DNA of 64,000 bases, from assembly GCF_006974145.1 (NCBI RefSeq), contig NZ_CP039456.1, positions 2,914,499 through 2,978,498 on the forward strand. Direction: 5' to 3'. The DNA is from Changchengzhania lutea (GTDB taxonomy: Bacteria > Bacteroidota > Bacteroidia > Flavobacteriales > Flavobacteriaceae). Positions within the stretch are counted from its first letter, which is position 1, and each line of letters opens with the position of its first letter. Positions 35,426 to 45,210 of this stretch are shown in pieces. A program made the translations under genes and the position numbers. The notes under the pieces are model-generated. The model ran no database searches. It was not told where the DNA came from and worked only from the letters and a program-made list of their open reading frames with translations.

Positions 35426-37717
35426 ATGAAAGTCTGTATTGCTGAAAAACCTAGTGTAGCCCGCGAAATTGCTTCAGTTCTTGGAGCGAACACCAAACGT
35501 GATGGCTATTACGAAGGTAACGGCTATGCGGTAACCTACACCTTTGGTCATTTGTGTACACTCAAGGAGCCCAATGATTATAAGCCGTATTGGAAAAGTT
35601 GGGATTTAAACAACTTGCCCATGCTCCCTGAAAAATTTGAAACTAAAGTGGTAGCAAATTCAGGTATTCAAAAGCAATTCAAAATAGTTAAAAGTTTATT
35701 TGATAGAGCAGATTTGGTGATTAATTGTGGCGATGCAGGGCAGGAGGGAGAATTGATTCAGCGCTGGGTGATGAATGAAGCCAATTATAAAGGCGAGGTG
35801 CAGCGCTTGTGGATTTCGTCATTAACAACCGAAGCGATTAAGGAAGGGTTTGAAAACCTAAAACCCTCTGCAGATTATGATAATTTATATTACGCAGGGT
35901 TTTCCAGAGCCATTGGGGACTGGTTATTGGGCATGAACGCCACCAGATTGTATACCGTAAAACATGGTGGGTATAAGCAAGTGTTGTCTGTTGGCCGTGT
36001 GCAAACCCCAACTTTAGCGATGGTAGTCAATCGTTTTGCAGATATTCAAAATTTTAAGCCGCAACCGTATTGGGAATTGCAAACGCTGTATCGGGATACC
36101 CTTTTTAGCTATGAAGAAGGGCGTTTTTTGAAAAAAGAAGATGGTGAAGCGTTAGCTAATAAAGTCAAGGAAAGCAATTTCGAAATAGAATCTGTTACCA
36201 AAAAGAAAGGGAAAGAGTATGCACCTAAACTATTCGATTTAACTGGGCTACAGGTGTATTGCAATACCAAGTTTGGATTTTCGGCAGATGAAACCTTAAA
36301 AATAGTTCAGAAATTATACGAACAAAAGGCAGTGACTTACCCAAGAGTGGACACCACATTTTTACCAAACGATGTCTATCCTAAAGTATCTGGCATACTT
36401 CAGAAGCTTTCTAACTACGCCACATTAACACAACCGCTTTTAGGAAAAAAGATTAAAAAATCCACCAAGGTTTTTAACGATAAAAAAGTAACCGATCACC
36501 ATGCTATTATTCCCACGGGGATTCAAATCAATCTGCAATACAATCAACAACAGGTTTACGATATTATTGTAAAACGCTTTATTGCTGTGTTTTATGACGA
36601 TTGTACGGTTGCAAATACGACAGTTATTGGGCGTGCTGCTCATGTAGCATTCAAAACCACGGGAAAGGAAATTTTGAGTAAAGGTTGGCGGGTAGTTTTT
36701 GAAAACCCGAATGCCAAGGAAAAGGAATCAGGGATTTTACCCACGTTTGAAAAAGGTGAGAAGGGCCCGCATACGCCCTCTTTTTTAGAAAAGGAAACCA
36801 AGCCGCCCAATCAGTTTACAGAAGCCACTTTACTGCGTGCTATGGAAACGGCTGGCAAACAGGTGGAAGATGAGGATTTACGGGATTTAATGAAAGAAAA
36901 TGGTATTGGCCGCCCCTCAACACGCGCCAATATTATTGAAACACTTTTTAAAAGAAAATATATTAAACGTAACAAAAAGCAGGTGTTACCAACGGATACG
37001 GGGATTCAGCTTATTAATACGATTCAAAATGATTTACTCAAATCTGCCGAATTAACAGGCTCCTGGGAAAAGCAGTTAAAAGATATTGAAAAAGGCACAT
37101 TTAGTGCTGGTGCCTTTATAAAAAACATGAAGCAGATGGTAGATGCTTTAGTGTACGAGGTGCGCAGTGAAACCAAACGCGCCAATATATCGCATGCCAT
37201 CACGGTTCAAAAACGAGAAGCTAAGGCGGTTAAAAAGAAAGCGGCAGGCATAACCTCAGAAACCTGCCCAAAATGCAAAGCGGGGTCTTTAATAAAAGGT
37301 AAAAACGCCTATGGTTGTAGTAGGTATAAATCGGGTTGTGATTTTGTGATGCCTTTTAGTGTTTACGGAAAGAAAATTTCAGAAAAACAATTTATACGTT
37401 TACTTCAAAAGGGCAGTACCGTTAACCTTAAAGGTTTTAAAACAGAAACTGGAGTGGTGGAAGGGTTACTGCGTTTTGATGATGACTTCAAATTAAAGTT
37501 AGAACCTAAAAAGGTTTCCGAAAAAGTAAAAACTGGTGAATTAACTTGTCCGAAATGTAAAAAAGGAACTGTTATAAAAGGCAATTCGGCTTATGGATGC
37601 AGTGGGTATAAATCGGGCTGTGATTTTAAAATGTCCTTTGATACCATTAGAGAAAAAATAAATGGACAAAAACCAACCAAGGAATTGGTTTATAAGATAT
37701 TGAATGGATCAGTCTGA
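35426..37717 (+). CDS. topB: DNA topoisomerase III
   Basis: 763 residues. N-terminal Toprim domain (MKVCIAEKPSVAREIASVLGA, then VINCGDAGQEGELIQR), the type IA core with the active-site Tyr305 in AVTYPRVDTTFLP, HHAIIPTG and GIGRPSTRANIIETL. The C-terminus holds two similar zinc-ribbon repeats, CPKCKAGSLIKGKNAYGC and CPKCKKGTVIKGNSAYGC, each with a second CD/F pair, as in many Bacteroidota TopB enzymes. It decatenates and relaxes DNA. The next gene overlaps or abuts its stop. Confidence 0.95.
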   Translation: MKVCIAEKPSVAREIASVLGANTKRDGYYEGNGYAVTYTFGHLCTLKEPNDYKPYWKSWDLNNLPMLPEKFETKVVANSGIQKQFKIVKSLFDRADLVINCGDAGQEGELIQRWVMNEANYKGEVQRLWISSLTTEAIKEGFENLKPSADYDNLYYAGFSRAIGDWLLGMNATRLYTVKHGGYKQVLSVGRVQTPTLAMVVNRFADIQNFKPQPYWELQTLYRDTLFSYEEGRFLKKEDGEALANKVKESNFEIESVTKKKGKEYAPKLFDLTGLQVYCNTKFGFSADETLKIVQKLYEQKAVTYPRVDTTFLPNDVYPKVSGILQKLSNYATLTQPLLGKKIKKSTKVFNDKKVTDHHAIIPTGIQINLQYNQQQVYDIIVKRFIAVFYDDCTVANTTVIGRAAHVAFKTTGKEILSKGWRVVFENPNAKEKESGILPTFEKGEKGPHTPSFLEKETKPPNQFTEATLLRAMETAGKQVEDEDLRDLMKENGIGRPSTRANIIETLFKRKYIKRNKKQVLPTDTGIQLINTIQNDLLKSAELTGSWEKQLKDIEKGTFSAGAFIKNMKQMVDALVYEVRSETKRANISHAITVQKREAKAVKKKAAGITSETCPKCKAGSLIKGKNAYGCSRYKSGCDFVMPFSVYGKKISEKQFIRLLQKGSTVNLKGFKTETGVVEGLLRFDDDFKLKLEPKKVSEKVKTGELTCPKCKKGTVIKGNSAYGCSGYKSGCDFKMSFDTIREKINGQKPTKELVYKILNGSV

Positions 37718-38294
37718 AGTTATGCATAAACACTATATATTGTACAAACCCTATGGTTATTTGAGTCAGTTTATGAGCAATTCACGACAGCAAAAAACAA
37801 AAAATTTTCTCGGTTCGCTCTATGATTTTCCTGAAAACAGTATGGCTGTTGGTCGATTGGATGAAACGTCAGAAGGTTTGCTTTTAGTGACTACCGACGG
37901 TAACATGAGTCATACTATAAATAGCCAGAAAGTAGAAAAAGAATATTATGCTCAGGTGGATGGCGACATGTCTTTGCGTGCGATTGAGCGATTAAAGGCT
38001 GGTGTAGACATAGGTTTTAATGGATCTAAATACTTTACCAAACCTTGTAAAGCATTTAAATTGGATGCTATCCCAGGATTGCCTTCGCGTTCAAAGAAAA
38101 TACGGGATGATAGGCATGGGGTAACATCTTGGGTGTCTGTAACGCTCACCGAAGGCAAATTTAGGCAAGTTAGAAAAATGACTGCTGCTGTTGGTTTTCC
38201 AACACTGCGTTTGGTTCGGGTTCGAGTGGGTGCTATCGAAATTGGTAATATGCAATCTGGTGATGTTGTTGAGGTTGATGGTTTTGTGCGTTAG
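37704..38294 (+). CDS. rRNA pseudouridine synthase (RsuA/RluE type)
   Basis: 196 residues from 37704 (overlapping topB by 14 bases); the ATG at 37722 (MHKHYILYKPYGYLSQF) matches family N-termini better and may be the real start. The catalytic motif is VGRLDETSEGLLLVTTDG with the nucleophilic Asp, followed by KEYYAQVDG and KFRQVRKM. There is no N-terminal S4 domain, which fits RluE-like enzymes that modify 23S rRNA near the peptidyl-transferase centre. Exact target not determined. Confidence 0.88.
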   Translation: MDQSEVMHKHYILYKPYGYLSQFMSNSRQQKTKNFLGSLYDFPENSMAVGRLDETSEGLLLVTTDGNMSHTINSQKVEKEYYAQVDGDMSLRAIERLKAGVDIGFNGSKYFTKPCKAFKLDAIPGLPSRSKKIRDDRHGVTSWVSVTLTEGKFRQVRKMTAAVGFPTLRLVRVRVGAIEIGNMQSGDVVEVDGFVR

Positions 38295-38407
38295 GGATTG
38301 ATGCGGCATCCTTTTTAAAACTTATTTGTTATAAGACATGTATGATACTTAAAATCATTAAAATACCCAGTATGTCCTTTTTGAAATGACACTTTAAAAA
38401 GATATAG

Positions 38408-38483
38408 CGAAACATTTGTGTTCATGAATTCAATAATTCAAAATAGAAGTGCATGAATAAAAGCCCGACCTTTAGGTAACGTT
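38408..38483. repeat. inverted partial copy of the gggcgtta-type repeat
   Basis: Read on the minus strand it gives GTTACCTAAAGGTCGGGC then TTTTATTCATGC and GAATTCATGAACACAAATG, matching the inner part of 35117-35249. Lies between the 3' ends of convergent genes. Confidence 0.75.
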
Positions 38484-38490
38484 CATAAAA

Positions 38491-39126
38491 CTATACTTCT
38501 AGCTTTTTTAATTCCTTATAATTCCTGTTTAAGCGTTTTAATAACCAGCCGTAGATGAGCTTGTAAAAGAGCCAAATAATTGCCACGAAAATGGTAATAG
38601 TTATAAACATAAAGCCGTAAAGGAAGAGCATCTGTTTGTCATTAAAATGGGATATTTTACTCATGACCTTGGGGTCGTTTGTAAAGGTGAAGTAAAAGCC
38701 AATAATTAATGAAATACCCGCCATAATTAAATTATAAAGCACGTAGTATTTGATAATTTTACGAGTTTTTAAGATGCTTTCCATGAGTCTTTTTGCGTTG
38801 TCTGTAACGGAAATAGACTTATAAGCCTTGAAGAGCAGGTAAATAAACAGTAAAATAACGGCATAGCTAAAAATGGTAAGTGCGGTAAATAAACCGGTAT
38901 TAGCATACATAGTCTCTAACTTGCTTCTATATGAGTCTGATACTATATAAGGTATGGTATTAACCAAAATCCAAAATAGTAACTCTGCTATGCTAATGTA
39001 CAAGAGCGTCTTAACTATTGAAGACGATTTTTTATGTAACATCGGGTAGATGTCTGTCACCGAAAGTTTCTTGTGCTCTGCATCTTGTTTCTTCCAGTCT
39101 TTCTTTAATAAATCTAATTCATCCAT
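38491..39126 (-). CDS. membrane protein, partner of the ECF sigma factor
   Basis: 211 residues. The start MDELDLLKKDWKKQDAEHKK with SVTDIYPMLHKKSSSIVK is a conserved flavobacterial opening; four hydrophobic segments follow (about 40-60, 80-105, 130-150, 165-190) and the tail is strongly basic. It lies 3 bases after the sigma factor stop, so the two are co-transcribed. The position suggests an anti-sigma or membrane-sensing role, but no known anti-sigma domain is visible, so the role is inferred only. Confidence 0.65.
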   Translation of the reverse strand: MDELDLLKKDWKKQDAEHKKLSVTDIYPMLHKKSSSIVKTLLYISIAELLFWILVNTIPYIVSDSYRSKLETMYANTGLFTALTIFSYAVILLFIYLLFKAYKSISVTDNAKRLMESILKTRKIIKYYVLYNLIMAGISLIIGFYFTFTNDPKVMSKISHFNDKQMLFLYGFMFITITIFVAIIWLFYKLIYGWLLKRLNRNYKELKKLEV

Positions 39127-39129
39127 AGG

Positions 39130-39624
39130 TTACGGATTTAAAATGGTTCTAAGTTTTGTTTTAATCCTATTCATCTTCACACGTGCATTCACTTCACTAA
39201 TACCAAGTGTTTCACTTATTTCTCTATAATCTTTATCTTCTAAATAAAGAAATACCAGTGCTTTTTCAATGTCGTTTAACTTGTGCACCGCTTTATACAA
39301 TGTCTTTAACTGTTGTTCTTCGGTGTCATCATAATCCTCAGCTTTCATTTTAAAGGCGACACCTTCAAAATCTTGGGTGGTTATTTGACGTTTGGATTTT
39401 CGGTATAAGGTAATCGCCGTATTTAAGCCCACGCGATACATCCACGTGCTGAATTTTGAGTCACCCCTAAACTTCGGATAGGCTTTCCAAAGTTGTATGG
39501 TGATCTCTTGAAATAAATCATTATGAGCGTCATAATTATTGGTGTATAAACGACACACTTTATGAATGATATTTTGATGCTTTTCAAGCAATTCAACAAA
39601 GCTATGTTCTAGTTGTTTATTCAA
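39130..39624 (-). CDS. ECF-type RNA polymerase sigma factor
   Basis: 164 residues with region 2 (HNDLFQEITIQLWKAYPKFRGD, then FSTWMYRVGLNTAI) and region 4 (LNDIEKALVFLYLEDKDYREI, SETLGISEVNARVKMNRIKTKLR). There is no region 3, so it is an extracytoplasmic-function sigma factor. Its membrane partner follows directly. The signal it responds to cannot be read from the sequence. Confidence 0.93.
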   Translation of the reverse strand: MNKQLEHSFVELLEKHQNIIHKVCRLYTNNYDAHNDLFQEITIQLWKAYPKFRGDSKFSTWMYRVGLNTAITLYRKSKRQITTQDFEGVAFKMKAEDYDDTEEQQLKTLYKAVHKLNDIEKALVFLYLEDKDYREISETLGISEVNARVKMNRIKTKLRTILNP

Positions 39625-40297
39625 AAGTTTCGGTTAGTTATTCTGTAAGTAGCATTTCAGGGTTAATTGTTACAGTATTTGTTGTATCATATCTTAAATT
39701 CTTCTTTTAAGAGCCGTGTTATTTTATAATTAACGTGATGAGTAATAGAATGTAGCTCATTTTAAAATTATTAAATTAAGACTTTATATTATATTATATA
39801 AAAATTTGATAATTAATTTGTTAATAACACTTAATAGATTTTGTCTATGAGCCTCTTTTGGTCTAAAATCTACTGTCTGAAGGTGTTATAAGATAAGTGA
39901 AAAATTATACTCACATATGAAAAATCAAAAGACGCATCAAACAAATATATGGTAAATTAATTATCAGAAATACCACGCAATGCCTGCCTTGTCTATGCTA
40001 ATATATAACTTTTTATTTAAGACTTTTTGTGATGAAAAAGATGCTATTTTACTTAGGTATAAATCGCAATAGTAGATACAATTTGAGGAACCAAAATCGG
40101 ACTGTCTGCCATAAAAATTATAGGAACGATTCTATACATACAATAGTAATATTTAACATAAAGAAGCTGTTAGTTTTCCAAATGCTTCAATTCAGCATTA
40201 GATAATTACAATTCGGTTATTAAATGTTTTAGGTATAAAATGTTTAGTTCAATTTTACGATATCAAATTAAAAACGAACGATACCATAACTTAAATC
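39625..40297. other. 673-base gene-free AT-rich gap
   Basis: Sits between the divergent sigma-factor and TonB-receptor genes. No coding sequence, repeat or clear hairpin was seen. It should hold the promoters of both genes; I could not place them by the TAnnTTTG rule. Confidence 0.6.
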
Positions 40298-42451
40298 ATG
40301 CAAAAGCTACCAATCATTTTTATCACATGTTTAACCCTCCAAATAACGGCGCAAACAACCGTCAACGGCACCGTTGTCAATTCGAAGAACACACCCATAG
40401 AAGGCGCAAATATATATTTAGAAGGAACATATGATGGCGGAACAACAAATGAAAAAGGTAGGTTTTCATTTAAAACTAACGAAACAGGAAGTCAAACCTT
40501 AATGGCTTCTTACCTCTCTTATGAAACGTTTACTATGATGGGCGATGTATCGTACATGGAAAACTTATCCATCAAGTTGCGCGATGATGTGAATACACTA
40601 GATGCTGTTGTGCTGTCTGCTGGAACATTTCAAGCAGGCGATAACAGCAAAGTAAATGTTTTAAAGCCCTTAGACGTCGTAACTACGGCTAGTGCCTTGG
40701 GTGACTTTGTTGGCGCCTTACAGACCTTGCCAGGTACTACAACGGTAGCCGAAGATGGGCGTCTGTTTGTGCGAGGTGGAGATGCCGAAGAGACTCAAAT
40801 ATTTATCGACGGTATTCGAGTGTTCACGCCTTATACGCCTACAACCAATAATGCCCCTACACGCGGACGTTATTCGCCATTTCTATTTGATGGAATTACT
40901 TTTTCCACAGGCGGCTATTCGGCGGAATTCGGGCAAGCCTTATCCAGTGTCTTGTTGCTAAATACGATCGATGAACCCGATCAAGAAAAAACCGATATTG
41001 GTATCATGTCGGTCGGAGCTACGCTTGGAAATACTCAAAAATGGGAAAGCAGTTCTTTGAGTGTTAATGCATCTTATATTAATTTGGCGCCTTATAATGC
41101 TCTATTTCCTAACAGGAACGACTGGGTGTCTCCATTTGAAACGTTTTCAGGAGAAACGGTGTTTCGGAAAAAAACAAATTTGGGTTTATTTAAATTGTAT
41201 GGTGCGTTTGATGCCACCAATTTCGAAGTCATACAAGAAGATATTAATTATGCCGATGGTGTACGTATTAAACTGAATAATAAAAATTTATACTTTAATA
41301 GCTCGTATCAAGGGACTTTAAATGATATGTGGTCTGTGTTTGGAGGCATGAGCTATACGCTTGCAAATAATAAATTAAATTTTATGGATAGCTCAATTAA
41401 TGATATCCAAAACTCATTACACGCTAAATTGAAATTTAAGAACAGAATTAGTAATCGCTTAAAGCTTTATTTTGGAGGTGAATACTTTTTAACCGATTTT
41501 GAAGAAGACTATTCAGATACTACCGTTAATGATGCACGTTACGGTTTTGACAATAATATAGCCGCTGTTTTTGCTGAAGCTGATGTTTTTATATCGAAAA
41601 AATTGGCCTTTAAAGCTGGAATCCGTGGTACATACAGTGAGCTATTTAAGGCGTTTAATTTGGCTCCGCGTCTGTCGTTGGCATATAAAACATCTGAAAA
41701 AACTCAAATCTCGCTGGCCTATGGAAACTTTTATCAAAATCCATCCAGCAACGTTTTGAAGTTTAATCAAAATTTAAAGTCTCAAAATACGACACATTAT
41801 ATCATTAACTATCAGTATAATGCAGATAGAAAAATTTTTAGAGCAGAGGCCTACTATAAGAAATATGACGATTTAGTAAAGTATGACACAGAATTCCCGC
41901 TATTTGATAGTGCCTTTAATAACAACGGGTACGGTTCAGCCAAGGGCATTGATTTTTTCTGGCGTGATAGTAAAACCATTAAAAATTTAGATTATTGGGT
42001 GAGCTATTCCTTATTGGATACAGAGCGCGATTATAAAAACTACCCTTCAAAAGCACAACCAAATTTTGCAAATACTCATAATTTGTCAGTTGTTGGAAAA
42101 TATTGGATCAATGACTGGCGCAGTCAAGTTGGTTTTAGCTATGCATTTGCTTCAGGGAGAACATATACGAATCCAAATAGCCCTGGTTTTTTGAATGACA
42201 AAACAAAATCCTTTAATAGCTTAAGTATCAATTGGGCATATTTAATTAGTCCGCAAAAAATCTTGTATGCCTCTGTAAACAATGTTCTAGGTTTTAAAAA
42301 CATTAACGGCTATCAATATGCCGATATACCAAATGAAAACGGTCAATTTAATAGGCGGGCACTAACGCCTGCCACAGATCAATTTTTCTTTGTCGGTTTC
42401 TTTTGGACCATTAGTGATGATAAAAAAAGCAATCAATTGGATAACTTGTAG
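40298..42451 (+). CDS. TonB-dependent receptor with carboxypeptidase-regulatory-like domain
   Basis: 717 residues. Signal peptide (MQKLPIIFITCLTLQITAQ), then a CarboxypepD-regulatory-like beta domain (GTVVNSKNTPIEGANIYLEG, NEKGRFSFKT) at about 22-100, a plug domain at about 105-230 (PGTTTVAEDGRLFVRGGDAE, FIDGIRVFTPY) and a beta-barrel ending in FFVGFFW. At 717 residues it is much shorter than SusC proteins (about 1000), so it is more like a metal, vitamin or peptide receptor. Substrate unknown. Its divergent placement from an ECF sigma factor may be regulatory, but it lacks the STN signalling domain of FecA-type receptors. Confidence 0.9.
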   Translation: MQKLPIIFITCLTLQITAQTTVNGTVVNSKNTPIEGANIYLEGTYDGGTTNEKGRFSFKTNETGSQTLMASYLSYETFTMMGDVSYMENLSIKLRDDVNTLDAVVLSAGTFQAGDNSKVNVLKPLDVVTTASALGDFVGALQTLPGTTTVAEDGRLFVRGGDAEETQIFIDGIRVFTPYTPTTNNAPTRGRYSPFLFDGITFSTGGYSAEFGQALSSVLLLNTIDEPDQEKTDIGIMSVGATLGNTQKWESSSLSVNASYINLAPYNALFPNRNDWVSPFETFSGETVFRKKTNLGLFKLYGAFDATNFEVIQEDINYADGVRIKLNNKNLYFNSSYQGTLNDMWSVFGGMSYTLANNKLNFMDSSINDIQNSLHAKLKFKNRISNRLKLYFGGEYFLTDFEEDYSDTTVNDARYGFDNNIAAVFAEADVFISKKLAFKAGIRGTYSELFKAFNLAPRLSLAYKTSEKTQISLAYGNFYQNPSSNVLKFNQNLKSQNTTHYIINYQYNADRKIFRAEAYYKKYDDLVKYDTEFPLFDSAFNNNGYGSAKGIDFFWRDSKTIKNLDYWVSYSLLDTERDYKNYPSKAQPNFANTHNLSVVGKYWINDWRSQVGFSYAFASGRTYTNPNSPGFLNDKTKSFNSLSINWAYLISPQKILYASVNNVLGFKNINGYQYADIPNENGQFNRRALTPATDQFFFVGFFWTISDDKKSNQLDNL

Positions 42452-42583
42452 GGGTAAAAAAAGGTGAACATAAGACTCTAGGTAATACACATTTAAATTA
42501 TAAAGAGTAGGCGCAGAATATAGCAAGATTCTTATTTGACAACATGTCTGCTATGATGTTAAAATTTGTTTTCAATTTTACAT

Positions 42584-43138
42584 TTACACAGATAAATATT
42601 TTATAGCATCCTCAATAGATTTTATGAAGTTTTTAGATGTGTCAAAATATCTTATCCTATTTTCTTTGCAGGATTTTTCTATTTGTCTACTATGAGCTAT
42701 CATATTTTTAACATGATCTATTACATATGCATCAGATTTATCTTCTAGCCAATCATTTTTTTCATTGCTAAAATCCTTTATTTCTTTAACCTTTTTATCA
42801 ATACTAACATCTGTATAGCCCATAAAACATATAGTTAGTTTGTCTGGATATTTTTTAAATAATTCTATTATTAATTCAGGGAGTATGGCTTCTCCTTCAA
42901 TAATACAATCCGTTTCAACAGATAACATACTTTCAAACATGGCTTTCAAGAAACTCCATAATCTTTGAGCTATGTCATCTGGAAATAATTTATCATGTAT
43001 TCCATACTCTGGAATACCGTTTGTAAATCCCATCATAATCCAATCAAGAGATACATATGGTATTCCCTTTTGGATCGATAATTTTTTTGCAATTATTGTC
43101 TTTCCGGACCTTGATGCTCCGCTAATTACATATAACAT
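42584..43138 (-). CDS. P-loop kinase-like protein (adenylate-kinase/zeta-toxin fold)
   Basis: 184 residues with a Walker A motif at the extreme N-terminus (MLYVISGASRSGKTIIAKKL). A possible substrate-binding Asp follows (VSLDWIMMG), and EGEAILPELIIEL may be the Walker B region. Size and layout are those of small P-loop nucleoside or antibiotic kinases and zeta-toxin-like kinases; I cannot choose between them. It is a lone gene in the accessory part of the window, with an SD-like AGAGGTG just before the ATG. Confidence 0.65.
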   Translation of the reverse strand: MLYVISGASRSGKTIIAKKLSIQKGIPYVSLDWIMMGFTNGIPEYGIHDKLFPDDIAQRLWSFLKAMFESMLSVETDCIIEGEAILPELIIELFKKYPDKLTICFMGYTDVSIDKKVKEIKDFSNEKNDWLEDKSDAYVIDHVKNMIAHSRQIEKSCKENRIRYFDTSKNFIKSIEDAIKYLSV

Positions 43139-43350
43139 ATTAATTACACCTCTTTTTAAATTTACTATCTATTATATAAGCCCGTCTGTATGTTTCTTTT
43201 AACCAAAAAATTAATTTATTATGAATGTTTTTGGCATTGTTTTTAATATGAACCTCCTAGGTTTTTTTGCTTGAAATAATCCTTAATCATTCTAAAAAAA
43301 TCACTCATTAAAAGGATTATGTTGGAAGGCTCTTACCACCTTACAAATTT

Positions 43351-45210
43351 TCAAATTTGTCCAACAAAATCCAAAAAGACTTTTTTGTGACGTTCAAGAT
43401 CCATATTGGGAGAAAGTGCTACACGGGCAATATAATCTTTGTCGCCTTCTTTAGTCGTCCCTTGAGTAGATGTTGCAGGAATCGTCCAATAACACCCATT
43501 TAACTGCCCATAGCTCACACAATACTTGCTTTCATTGGGGATTTTTGTAATCATTAAATTGATTAATTTATGATTTAATGCTCTTTTATAGGCTTCTTTT
43601 TCTTCATCCGTATTGCCTTTAGTGGGAAGATCTAATGAAAACACAGACGGAGTAAAGCCTTGTTCTGCCAATGCTGACGAAACAAAATTAATTTTCGCAT
43701 CTGGTAAAGTATCGTGGATAAAGTTTACAAATTCACGTGTATTCTTATAAGCATCCTTAATTCTTTGATTCATGGAAGGCAATTGCTTAGCTAATATTTC
43801 CATTTGAAGATCTGTAGCCTCGTTATCGCAAAGTCTTAGATGCATCTCTATTTTTTCCATCAAATCATCCGTTTTTTTATTTCCTACACAATAGCCGGCA
43901 GTGCATTGCCCGCCACTTGGGAATTTAGATCCACTAGCATAGGAAATTGCCCTAACCTTTGACAGTATGTCGCCTTCACCTAAAAAGTGCACATTGGGAC
44001 AAAATGTTTGATCTAAAATAAAAATGGGATCGACAGCAATTTCACCTTTACTAGTTTTACGTCCTTTACTTAAAACATCTCTTAATTTTATAAGATCTGG
44101 AACTTCAACTCTAGGATTGGTGGGTATTTCAGCAATTATGTATGGAATAGCATCTTCTTTTGCAATTTTGTTTAAAACGATATCAATACTTTGCACCATG
44201 TCATTGTCGCCATCCACTGGTAAATCCACCACTTCAACATTATCTATGCAAGTAGCCACACGTCTTGCTTGGTCATTTGTGCCACCATAACAATTTGGAG
44301 GAACAACAAATTTTATAGCTTTCCCTTCATGATTTTCTAACGCATCGTGAACTAGCCCCATCATAATTGCATATTGGATAGATAGTCCACTTGAACCCAC
44401 TAGTGCCTTTGTATTTGTGCCGGTAATGGTTGCAATAGATTCTAAGACATGTTTTTTGTTTCTCTCGACATTGCTTTTCTTACTATGAAAAGAAGACTTC
44501 TCAATGAGTGTCTCTAATGCAGCAAGACAATTGGCTGGCGTCATGGCTATGGTCTCTCTTCTTCGGACATGCTGAATTTCTGAAATATAACTTTCATTTT
44601 GCTCACCATTTACTAATAAAACACTTCCAAGATGCCCATGAAGATTAACAAAAAAGTCAATCCCGAGAGCTATCGGGATTGGGGTGAGATCAAGAGTGCT
44701 GATTTCATCTTGTTCTGAAATGAAAATGGTACTTCCGTCAAACACAGAAATATTTTCTAAATTCTTAACATGCTTTAATTCAAAGTTATAACCATAAACA
44801 CGTTTGATTACTTCAGTATCAAAAAAATCAGGTAATTGATCTGTATAAACAATTTGGGTTTTTTTATTAATCAATAAATTCTTTCTCAGAATGGCTAAAA
44901 TGGGGATTGTTTTTGATGAAAAGCTGATTACACTTTCTGGTTTTAGATGATGCAAGTTAGCAATTACCCATTCTAGAATACAAGATAATGGGTGACCTAA
45001 TCTTATATAGTCATAAGCAGTCGGTAATTCACTTAGTGCCGATGCTTCAGAATTATTGTCATTAAATAAGGTTTCAAACTGTTCTGAAAATTGAATTTTG
45101 GCCAAATTTTCATCATAAATATCCAGTCGATGAGTTGTTAGACTCAACCAGCCAGCTGGCATATTTTCTAAAACATCTTTAATATAATTTAGCATTTTAT
45201 TGTATTCCAT
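43351..45210 (-). CDS. Cys/Met-metabolism PLP-dependent enzyme with a long N-terminal extension
   Basis: 619 residues. The C-terminal about 400 residues fit the cystathionine gamma-synthase/lyase fold: FVVPPNCYGGTNDQARR, DLPVDGDND, AEIPTNPRVEVPDL, ILDQTFCPN and the likely PLP lysine in SYASGSKFPSGGQ followed by CTAGYCVGN. The first about 190 residues are an extension absent from ordinary 380-400-residue bacterial enzymes; a similar length is known in fungal Str2-like proteins, which is a resemblance in size only. The substrate is unknown. It is divergent from a saccharopine-dehydrogenase-like gene, which suggests a shared amino-acid pathway. Confidence 0.75.
   Translation of the reverse strand: MEYNKMLNYIKDVLENMPAGWLSLTTHRLDIYDENLAKIQFSEQFETLFNDNNSEASALSELPTAYDYIRLGHPLSCILEWVIANLHHLKPESVISFSSKTIPILAILRKNLLINKKTQIVYTDQLPDFFDTEVIKRVYGYNFELKHVKNLENISVFDGSTIFISEQDEISTLDLTPIPIALGIDFFVNLHGHLGSVLLVNGEQNESYISEIQHVRRRETIAMTPANCLAALETLIEKSSFHSKKSNVERNKKHVLESIATITGTNTKALVGSSGLSIQYAIMMGLVHDALENHEGKAIKFVVPPNCYGGTNDQARRVATCIDNVEVVDLPVDGDNDMVQSIDIVLNKIAKEDAIPYIIAEIPTNPRVEVPDLIKLRDVLSKGRKTSKGEIAVDPIFILDQTFCPNVHFLGEGDILSKVRAISYASGSKFPSGGQCTAGYCVGNKKTDDLMEKIEMHLRLCDNEATDLQMEILAKQLPSMNQRIKDAYKNTREFVNFIHDTLPDAKINFVSSALAEQGFTPSVFSLDLPTKGNTDEEKEAYKRALNHKLINLMITKIPNESKYCVSYGQLNGCYWTIPATSTQGTTKEGDKDYIARVALSPNMDLERHKKVFLDFVGQI

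Noticed and set aside
40240-40434. 64-codon frame overlapping the TonB receptor start
   Set aside because: It overlaps the receptor signal peptide and regulatory-like domain in another frame and has no supporting features.
40298-42451. TonB-dependent receptor considered as a SusC of the sugar locus
   Set aside because: It is only 717 residues, has no SusD neighbour and is 17 kb from the locus with core genes between.
43249-43270. Short AACCT/AGGTT hairpin followed by seven Ts on the + strand
   Set aside because: The stem is only five base pairs and both flanking genes are on the minus strand, so there is no + strand transcript to end.
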